Source of the DNA: CAG-791 sp964386925
GTDB lineage: Bacteria > Bacillota > Clostridia > Lachnospirales > Lachnospiraceae
Reading direction: 5' to 3'
NCBI GenBank assembly: GCA_964386925.1
Contig: CAYLUU010000018.1
Span: 1-29,535 of the forward strand
Length of the DNA: 29,535 nt
Both the position numbers and the translations under genes were made by a program. Positions 23,861 through 29,535 of the stretch are shown here, in pieces (the stretch's first letter is position 1; each line of letters begins with the position of its first letter). Under the pieces are notes generated by a model. It saw only the letters and a list, made by a program, of their open reading frames with translations. It was not told the origin of the DNA and did no database searches.

Positions 23861-23880
23861 GTCTCTTGCGAGACTTTTTT
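23861..23880 (+). terminator. Plus-strand hairpin with U-tract
   Basis: GTCTC-TTGC-GAGAC followed by TTTTTT. It has the form of a weak intrinsic terminator for plus-strand RNA, but no plus-strand gene leads into it. It lies just ahead of the toxin promoter. Confidence 0.4.
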
Positions 23881-23925
23881 ACAATACCAATTTCCCAGCT
23901 CCGTTTCAAGAACATATTTTCGATT

Positions 23926-25539
23926 TCATTTCTTGAACAGCGTCCCGATAATGCCTCTCCCAAGGCTTGCACCGACATTACCACCCAGCGTTTTGCCGAA
24001 CTTTCCGAACATGGAGCCGCCTACGCTTTTGCCAACCTCACGCCCGATGGTTCCCGCCACTGAGCTGGAAACGGACTTGGCTGCGTTGCGGGCGCTGCGG
24101 CTCAGAGCCTTTTTCTCCTTCTCTTTTTCCTTCTCGGCCGCCGCTTCTGCCTTGGCTTTCTCCTTTTCCGCAGCCGCCTCTGCCTTGGCCTGTTCTTTTG
24201 CGCCCGCTTCCTCTGCCGCCTTCTTCTCAGCATCCGCTGCGTCCTGCAGCCCTTTTCTCTGCAGGAACTCATAGGCAGAATCCGGATCCACCGCCTTCTC
24301 GTACCGCACACACAGAACATTCTCACGGATCAGTTTGGTCCGAATCCCATCTGTGACCGGTCCCATCAGGGACTGGGGCGGCGCAACTGTTATTTTCTCT
24401 GCCACGGCAGGCACGCCGTTCTCGTCCAGGAACGAGCAAACCGCTTCCCCGACTCCCAGCTCCATGATGGTCTGATAGATATCCAGTGCCGGATTCTCAC
24501 GGAAGGACTGGGCTGCTGCCTTCACTGCCTTCTGATCTTTCGGTGTATAGGCGTGCAGCGTGTGCTGAATCTTATTGCCAAGCTGGGCCAGAACATCGTC
24601 CGGAATGTCTGACGGAACCTGCGTGCAGAAATAGATACCAACGCCCTTGGAGCGAATCAGCTTGATCACCTGGCTGATCTTGTCGAGTAGTGTCTGCGGC
24701 GCTCCGCGGAACAGCAAATGTGCCTCATCGAAGAAGAACACCATCCTCGGCTTGTCCAGATCCCCCACCTCCGGCAGCTGCTCGAACAGCTCTGACAGAA
24801 GCCACAGCAAAAAGGCCGCATACAGCTGCCCGTTCTGAATCAGTGATTCCGAATCCAGAATGTGGATCATTCCTTTCCCATCCGTCCCCGTTGTAAACCA
24901 GTCCGTAATATTCAGGGCTGGCTCGCCGAAAAACATATCGCCGCCGGCGCCCTCCAGAGAGGCCAGCGCCCGGATGATAACGGCAATGGAGGCAGTGCTG
25001 ATTTTGCCGTAATCTGCCTGGTATTTTGCGCGGTTCTCATCCACATAGTTCAGCATCGCCTTCAGGTCCTTGGTGTCAATCAAAAGGAGCTGTTCGCGGT
25101 CTGCAATCTGGAATACCACGTTCAGGATGTCTGACTGCAGCTCGTTCAGTCCCAGAATACGACCAAGGAGAAGCGGACCCATTTCCGAAATGGTTGTGCG
25201 CAGCGGAATTCCTTTCTTTCCGTACAGATCCCAGAAGGTCACCGGATAGCTCCGGAAAAATCCTTCATCCTCCTCCATTCCAATTGCCTGCAGCCGTGAT
25301 GAGATCTTATCCCCCGGCACTCCCGGCTGGCACATGCCCGCAAGGTCTCCCTTTACATCCGCAAGGAAAACCGGCACGCCCGCCGCACTGAAGGACTCCG
25401 CGAGCCCCTTCAGCGTCACCGTCTTGCCGCTGCCGGTTGCTCCGGCAATCAGGCCATGCCGATTCGCCATTTTCAGCAGCAGCTCTGCCGGTTTCCCGTC
25501 CGCTGTACTGCCCACCCAGATTTTGCCATCCTTGAACAT
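23926..25539 (-). CDS. HerA-like/DUF853 (YjgR-type) ATPase
   Basis: A 537-residue P-loop ATPase of the HerA/FtsK-like superfamily, DUF853/YjgR type. Walker A is GATGSGKT (33-40), followed by FLADVKGDLAGM (58-70); Walker B is MVFFFDEAHLLF (D271, E272), and KIQHTLHAYTPKDQKAVKAAA marks the later helicase-like part. After about residue 440 come an Ala/Lys/Glu-rich coiled-coil segment (AEKKAAEEAGAKEQAKAE and repeats) and a Gly-rich tail (GTIGREVGKSVGGSMFG to GTLFKK). The family is widespread and its role is unknown; DNA translocation is the usual guess. Start ATG 25539 has AAGGAGGGGGAG right upstream. It is a single-gene unit, divergent from the radical-SAM-like gene. Confidence 0.85.
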   Translation of the reverse strand: MFKDGKIWVGSTADGKPAELLLKMANRHGLIAGATGSGKTVTLKGLAESFSAAGVPVFLADVKGDLAGMCQPGVPGDKISSRLQAIGMEEDEGFFRSYPVTFWDLYGKKGIPLRTTISEMGPLLLGRILGLNELQSDILNVVFQIADREQLLLIDTKDLKAMLNYVDENRAKYQADYGKISTASIAVIIRALASLEGAGGDMFFGEPALNITDWFTTGTDGKGMIHILDSESLIQNGQLYAAFLLWLLSELFEQLPEVGDLDKPRMVFFFDEAHLLFRGAPQTLLDKISQVIKLIRSKGVGIYFCTQVPSDIPDDVLAQLGNKIQHTLHAYTPKDQKAVKAAAQSFRENPALDIYQTIMELGVGEAVCSFLDENGVPAVAEKITVAPPQSLMGPVTDGIRTKLIRENVLCVRYEKAVDPDSAYEFLQRKGLQDAADAEKKAAEEAGAKEQAKAEAAAEKEKAKAEAAAEKEKEKEKKALSRSARNAAKSVSSSVAGTIGREVGKSVGGSMFGKFGKTLGGNVGASLGRGIIGTLFKK

Positions 25540-25750
25540 AACTCCCCCTCCTTGTATTGCCTTTGATCATAATCACTCGTCCAGTCTCCGCTCACAAGTC
25601 TTGGACTTTCGTCTGTATGATTCAGCAGTGTCTATTCGCATCCGCATGCGGCCGATGCACATGAAATCCCCCGGTGCCGATCAGACACATTCAGTATATC
25701 AGACATCCGGACACACTTCTGCATTTGGTCATTTTATTCACGCACCGGCA

Positions 25751-25759
25751 TGTTATACT
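25751..25759 (+). promoter_or_regulatory. Extended -10 promoter of the radical-SAM-like gene
   Basis: TG-T-TATACT at 25751-25759. Start near 25766, about 44 bases before the ATG. No good -35 at 17 bases. The 270-base divergent gap to the HerA-like gene holds nothing else I recognise. Confidence 0.45.
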
Positions 25760-25809
25760 CGAATCCGATATATTCACTCGCTTATGATGATTAATCCGGA
25801 AAACACTTT

Positions 25810-26835
25810 ATGAACACATACCTGATGAAAAAAGCCATGATTGAAGCCGCCATCGACCGGGGCATTCAGGAAATGGCAGACGACCCCGAGCGCAGCGTAC
25901 GGCGCCTCACGGATCTCGGAAAACATTTTTCCAAAAACCGTTTCCAAGATACCATCTTCTCCGCTATGCAGAAGCTCCTCGACAACGAGCACAGCGCCTA
26001 TTACGACATGGTTCATAACCTTCTGGAGAACTCCGATTCGGAGATGGTGAAGAAATTCGGCGTCAATTTCGGCTACATGAGCTGGACCTACGGAGCCTCC
26101 GAGATTCGCACACACCAGAAGGCAGATGGTGTCTCCATTCCCTGGGCAATGATGCTCCGCTACGACTCCAACGCCGAGAATGGCCTGTCAGAGGAGCTCC
26201 TTGCCCGCATGATGGAGCAGGGGCAAGACCTCGGCATCTATGCCTGGTTTCTGCGCGAATGCGGGGAGGACCTCGATTCCTATCACCTTCTAACGCTCTT
26301 AGAGCGTTACAAAGAGTGCGCCTGCGTGTGGTTCAAGAACAGCGGACGTCTCACGGCTGCCCAGATCCAGATGCTGAAGATGTGCAAAAATACAGTCGTC
26401 AGCCTCCCATTGGATGATCCGGAAACACTCCTCACCGCCTCCCTGCTGCGGGATCAGAAGATTCCCTTCGCACTCTATGTCCAGTATGGTGCCGAGCTTT
26501 CCAGAGAGTCCGCAGCGTCCTGCATGGAAGAGGTTCTGTCCAGTGAAACCGCTATGCTCTTTTTGATCGCCGAGGACGGAATCGATCCAACTGCCGGTCT
26601 GAAGATTGCCTATCAGTCCCGCCTGGATCAGAAATATCCCTGCGTGATTATGGATTATTACGGCGACGCAGAGTCCATCAGCAATGTAATCTGCGAGCAC
26701 CCCTATCTGCTGGAGATTGGTGCCGACGGATGCATGATCCGTCCGGATGGCCAAAAAGGCTGCGCCTTCCCGTTCGATCTTCCCTTAAAGGAAGCTCTGG
26801 CACAGGTAATGCCGGCGTTTCCCGGGAACAACTAG
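25810..26835 (+). CDS. Radical-SAM-like protein without the FeS cluster motif (pseudoenzyme)
   Basis: A 341-residue soluble protein. It looks like a Clostridia-type radical SAM protein in overall pattern: an N-terminal helical part (about 1-100, with DDPERSVRRLTDLGKHF), SIPWAMMLRYDS (109-120), LSEELLARMMEQGQDLGIYAWFL (126-148), ECGED at the GGEP position (150-154), and a C-terminal YLLEIGADGCMIRPDG (299-314). In intact relatives, as I remember them, the IPWA segment leads into a CxxxCxxC loop that binds the 4Fe-4S cluster; here about 15-20 residues are missing at 117-126 and no such cysteines exist. It should not make the 5'-deoxyadenosyl radical. Function unknown; it may be a substrate-binding or scaffold relic. 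The ribosome binding site is weak (GGAAA). Base use is like that of its neighbours. Confidence 0.6.
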   Translation: MNTYLMKKAMIEAAIDRGIQEMADDPERSVRRLTDLGKHFSKNRFQDTIFSAMQKLLDNEHSAYYDMVHNLLENSDSEMVKKFGVNFGYMSWTYGASEIRTHQKADGVSIPWAMMLRYDSNAENGLSEELLARMMEQGQDLGIYAWFLRECGEDLDSYHLLTLLERYKECACVWFKNSGRLTAAQIQMLKMCKNTVVSLPLDDPETLLTASLLRDQKIPFALYVQYGAELSRESAASCMEEVLSSETAMLFLIAEDGIDPTAGLKIAYQSRLDQKYPCVIMDYYGDAESISNVICEHPYLLEIGADGCMIRPDGQKGCAFPFDLPLKEALAQVMPAFPGNN

Positions 26836-26890
26836 GGAAACACTGATTAAAGCGTTTGCAAAATAACCAGCCAGATAACGTAGAAGACGC

Positions 26891-26928
26891 TTGCGCTGCC
26901 CTGATTTCTATCAAGATCGCCAGCGCAA
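26891..26928 (+). repeat. Hairpin after the radical-SAM-like gene
   Basis: TTGCGCTG (26891-26898) pairs with CAGCGCAA (26921-26928) around an inner TGAT-TTCT-ATCA hairpin. No U-tract. It may stabilise the mRNA end. Confidence 0.35.
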
Positions 26929-26957
26929 AACATATATCATCAGACAGATGCATAGGC

Positions 26958-26993
26958 AAAAATCCCGCGGCACAAAAGTGCCGCGGGATTTTT
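26958..26993. terminator. Bidirectional terminator
   Basis: AAAAATCCCGCGGCAC, loop AAAA, GTGCCGCGGGATTTTT: a perfect 16-bp stem with a T-tract on both strands, between the convergent radical-SAM-like and TetR genes. Confidence 0.93.
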
Positions 26994-27027
26994 AGTTACC
27001 AATTTTCTCAACAACGATTTCCATGTT

Positions 27028-27564
27028 TCAGACCACCGTGGACAGTTTGCGGATAACCTCTCGGATCTTCTCCATGTATTCATCCGCATCCATGTCCTTG
27101 CGGTATCCGCCGGAGAGCCAGCGAACGAGGGATGTCAGGAAGGCGTCAATGATAAACGCCAGTGTAAAATCATCATCGTCCTTCCTGCCGGCCAGGATAT
27201 CCTGCAGGAAGAATTCCGCCACCGGGCGCATCACCTCCACCAGATAATCCTTAAAGGAATTCTGGCCCTCAATCTGCAGGGCTGCATGATAAAACTCTCT
27301 CTCCGAATAGAAATACCGCAGCACATCTGCCAGACAGTCCCAGCCGCTCTGGTAGTCCGTCGGATCCATTCCGCCGACAAAACCCACATAGAAAATCCAG
27401 TTCACCAGATCGTACTTGTCCCGGAAATGGTAATAAAAGCTCTTCCGGTTGATCCCGCAGTCATTGCAGATATCCGACACGCTGATCTTCTCAAATGGCC
27501 GCTGGCGCATCAACTTTTTCATCGATGCCGCCAGTGCGTTTTTGGTCAAATTGGAATCTGACAC
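27028..27564 (-). CDS. TetR/AcrR family regulator (DhaS-like)
   Basis: A 178-residue regulator. The helix-turn-helix lies at residues 25-50 (FEKISVSDICNDCGINRKSFYYHFRDKYDL). The C-terminal part (DYQSGWDCLADVLRYFYSEREFYHAAL, then FIIDAFLTSLVRWLSGG) resembles the TetR_C_8 domain of DhaS-type regulators. Start: GTG at 27564, with AGGGTG a few bases upstream; the frame continues toward the gap, so the true start could lie further upstream, although the N-terminus as called is complete for the family. The target gene is unknown and may lie in or beyond the gap. Confidence 0.82.
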   Translation of the reverse strand: MSDSNLTKNALAASMKKLMRQRPFEKISVSDICNDCGINRKSFYYHFRDKYDLVNWIFYVGFVGGMDPTDYQSGWDCLADVLRYFYSEREFYHAALQIEGQNSFKDYLVEVMRPVAEFFLQDILAGRKDDDDFTLAFIIDAFLTSLVRWLSGGYRKDMDADEYMEKIREVIRKLSTVV

Positions 27565-27598
27565 GTCACACCCTGCGTCCCGTTGACGACGCACTCCC

Positions 27599-27698
27599 NN
27601 NNNNNNNNNNNNNNNNNNNNNNNNNNNNNNNNNNNNNNNNNNNNNNNNNNNNNNNNNNNNNNNNNNNNNNNNNNNNNNNNNNNNNNNNNNNNNNNNNN
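27599..27698. other. Assembly gap of 100 N
   Basis: Exactly 100 N, the usual placeholder for a scaffold join of unknown length. The TetR gene and sufU may therefore not be true neighbours. Confidence 0.98.
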
Positions 27699-27724
27699 AT
27701 TTCAGCATGCATCGGACACTGATT

Positions 27725-28222
27725 TTACTGTATGCTGCAGCTGCCGCAGGCATCTGCGCCGGCGCCCTTGGCATCACCGTCTGCGATGCCGTCCTTCTGC
27801 AGCTTCTCAATCACCTCGCGCATGGTTCTCCAACCGAGCGTTGCACACTTCACGCGGGCCGGCATATGCGCCACATCCTCCAGAGAGGCCGCCTCATCCA
27901 GCTCTTCCTTCTCCTCATCAGATGCCGTTCCCTTGATCATCCCCATGAAGATGTCTGCCAGACGCAGTGCCTCGCTCTCCGACTGTCCGATCACAAGGTC
28001 GCACATCATATCTGCACTTGCCTGCGACACCGCACAGCCGCTCCCGTTGAAGGAGGCATCTTCAATCACGCCATCCTTTACCCGCAGCTGCAGATTGATA
28101 TCATCCCCGCAGCTCGGATTCACGCCATTCAGAACAATGGTCGGATCCTGCAGATCGCACTTGTGCGTCGGATGAAGGTTATGCTCATTTACAATTTCAC
28201 GATACAGCGATTTAATATCCAA
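27725..28222 (-). CDS. sufU: SufU-type Fe-S cluster assembly protein
   Basis: A 165-residue NifU/IscU-like protein of the Gram-positive SUF type that accepts sulfur from SufS and delivers it to the SufBCD complex. Zinc/sulfur ligands C38 (NPSCGDD, with D40), C63 (GSGCAVS) and C126 (KCATLGW) are present, together with the roughly 20-residue insertion before the third Cys that marks SufU. The C-terminal tail is extended and ends with CGSC (C159, C162), which is not needed for the known zinc site. The start at 28222 overlaps the sufS stop by 11 bases, so the two are translationally coupled. Confidence 0.93.
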   Translation of the reverse strand: MDIKSLYREIVNEHNLHPTHKCDLQDPTIVLNGVNPSCGDDINLQLRVKDGVIEDASFNGSGCAVSQASADMMCDLVIGQSESEALRLADIFMGMIKGTASDEEKEELDEAASLEDVAHMPARVKCATLGWRTMREVIEKLQKDGIADGDAKGAGADACGSCSIQ

Positions 28223-29462
28223 GCCAGCTTCTCACTTTCCGAAGGGCCGCCGCAAAGCGCTCCACTTCTTCCTCTGTATTATAGAAATACAGACTTGCTC
28301 TCACCGTTGCATTAGCTCCCAGGAACTTCATCAGGGGCTGTGCGCAGTGGTGCCCCGCACGCACCGCTATGTGCTCCGTATCCAGAACCGATGCCACGTC
28401 ATGCGGATGACATCCCTCGATATTGAAGGTCACAATGCCGTTGTGCCGCAAGGGATCCGCAGATCCATAGATTGTAATCTCCGGAACCCGGGACATCTCA
28501 TCCATCAGCTGCGCCGTCAGACGATCCTCCGTTTCCCGAATCGTATCAAACCCAACCTGCTGCAGATAATCAATGGCCGCACTCAGACCGACCGCGCCGG
28601 AGGCATTCACCGTTCCGGCCTCGAACTTAGCCGGAACCTCAGCATAGGTCGCACTCTGACGCTCTACGTATTCGATCATTTCACCGCCTGTCAGGAACGG
28701 CGGCATCTCCTCAAGGAGCTCCATCCTTCCGTACAGGCAGCCGATTCCCATCGGCGCCAGCAGCTTATGTCCCGAGAAGGCATAGAAGTCACACCCCAGT
28801 TCCTGCACATTCACTGCCATATGCGGCGTTGCCTGCGCGCCGTCAACCACGCAGACTGCTCCGTGCTCATGCGCAAGCTGTGCTGCCAGCTTCACCGGAT
28901 TCGTAACGCCCAGCACATTGCTCACGTATCCCAGCGAAACAATCTTCGTCCGATCCGTGATCTTGCTGCGCAGCTCCTCCTCCGACAGTGTTCCGTCCAT
29001 AGAAGGCTCCAGGTAGACCAGCGTCGCGTTCTTCTGCCTGCATACCATCTGCCAGGGCAGGATGTTGGAGTGATGCTCCATCACCGAGATAACAATCTCA
29101 TCGCCCTCTTCCACATGGCTAAGGCCATAGCTGTAAGCCACCAGATTCAGAGACTCCGTCGTATTCCGGGTGAAAATAATCTCGCCGTCCTGCCGGGCTC
29201 CGATGAGCGCTGCCGCCTTGCGGCGTGCCTGCTCATATTCCTCCGTCGCCTCGATGCTCCAGCCATACAGTCCGCGCAGGGGATTGGCATTGCAGGTGTT
29301 GTTGAAGCGTTCCATGGCCTCCATGACACAGGTCGGCCGCTGCGTTGTAGCCGCGTTGTCAAAATAAATGACATCACTCCCTGCCAGAATCGGAAAATCC
29401 TTCCGATATTCATTACCCAAATGTGTCGTACTCAATGGTGTATTGTCTCCCATATTGCCCAT
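28212..29462 (-). CDS. sufS: Cysteine desulfurase, SufS type
   Basis: A 416-residue PLP enzyme that takes sulfur from cysteine for Fe-S cluster assembly. It has DNAATTQRP (35-43), VMEHHSNILPW (128-137), the PLP lysine in FSGHKLLAP (K233) and the catalytic cysteine in RAGHHCAQP (C373). Length is normal. It precedes sufU; sufB, sufC and sufD are expected beyond the right edge. Start ATG 29462 has GGAAA about seven bases upstream; a second ATG four codons in is possible. A repeat copy lies 20-70 bases upstream. Confidence 0.95.
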   Translation of the reverse strand: MGNMGDNTPLSTTHLGNEYRKDFPILAGSDVIYFDNAATTQRPTCVMEAMERFNNTCNANPLRGLYGWSIEATEEYEQARRKAAALIGARQDGEIIFTRNTTESLNLVAYSYGLSHVEEGDEIVISVMEHHSNILPWQMVCRQKNATLVYLEPSMDGTLSEEELRSKITDRTKIVSLGYVSNVLGVTNPVKLAAQLAHEHGAVCVVDGAQATPHMAVNVQELGCDFYAFSGHKLLAPMGIGCLYGRMELLEEMPPFLTGGEMIEYVERQSATYAEVPAKFEAGTVNASGAVGLSAAIDYLQQVGFDTIRETEDRLTAQLMDEMSRVPEITIYGSADPLRHNGIVTFNIEGCHPHDVASVLDTEHIAVRAGHHCAQPLMKFLGANATVRASLYFYNTEEEVERFAAALRKVRSWLGY

Positions 29463-29481
29463 AACGTCATTTCCGCAGTCC

Positions 29482-29530
29482 TCACCTGGGTTTTCCGTAG
29501 GAAAATCGAGATGCGGTGCTAAATAATCAC
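29482..29530. repeat. Dispersed palindromic repeat, copy 6
   Basis: TCACCTGG at the left, a hairpin TTTTCC-GTA-GGAAAA in the middle, and TCGAGATGCGGTGCTAAATA at the right, matching the end of copy 3. The left end is degraded. It lies just upstream of sufS. Confidence 0.6.
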
Positions 29531-29535
29531 ATCAT

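Noticed and set aside
26891..26928. Insertion sequence end or attachment site after the radical-SAM-like gene
   Set aside because: Only a single hairpin is seen; there is no direct repeat, integrase or transposase fragment.

Overview
The window looks like a chromosomal segment of a Clostridia bacterium, most likely Lachnospiraceae, at moderate GC. The reasons are the gene set and gene order (dnaX-ybaB-recR, a sufS-sufU pair of the Gram-positive SUF type, formate-tetrahydrofolate ligase), strong AGGAGG-type ribosome binding sites, tRNAs without encoded CCA, and several proteins that I recall as typical of Lachnospiraceae (DUF5711 plus a CvpA-like protein, a TPR/acidic/AAA-like protein, the short phosphofructokinase, a radical-SAM-like protein). 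A run of 100 Ns at 27599-27698 is a scaffold gap, so the sequence is a draft or metagenomic assembly. Family names come from reading the proteins; no search was run.

Layout. Bases 1-512 carry a strong minus-strand promoter and leader of the kind that drives stable RNA operons leaving the window to the left. From 6164 down to 513, a minus-strand housekeeping operon runs dnaX, ybaB, recR, galM, a DUF5711 membrane protein and a CvpA-like membrane protein. pfkA (minus) is followed on the plus strand by tRNA-Ser(CGA), a MATE transporter and a TetR regulator that ends at a bidirectional terminator. From 18186 down to 10353 lie glgB, a DtxR-type metalloregulator translationally coupled to pseB and pseC (nucleotide-sugar synthesis), a family 2 glycosyltransferase and fhs. 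From 23190 down to 18292 lie tatD, rsmA and a 1044-residue TPR/acidic-repeat/degenerate AAA protein. At 23296-23860 there is a promoter and tRNA-Lys(CTT), followed by a compact locus that reads as a type I toxin-antitoxin system: a 50-residue membrane peptide and a convergent antisense RNA. A HerA-like ATPase (minus), a radical-SAM-like protein that has lost its iron-sulfur loop (plus), a TetR/DhaS-like regulator (minus), the gap, and sufU/sufS (minus) complete the window.

The most interesting items are four. (1) An unannotated family of imperfect palindromic repeats, six copies, each 10-50 bases upstream of a minus-strand start codon, sharing ends of the form TATTCAGCACC / GGTGCTGAATA. (2) The type I toxin-antitoxin locus, with a possible Shine-Dalgarno-masking switch. 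(3) The radical-SAM pseudoenzyme. (4) The DtxR regulator fused by overlap to pseBC. The first is the best candidate for something undescribed.
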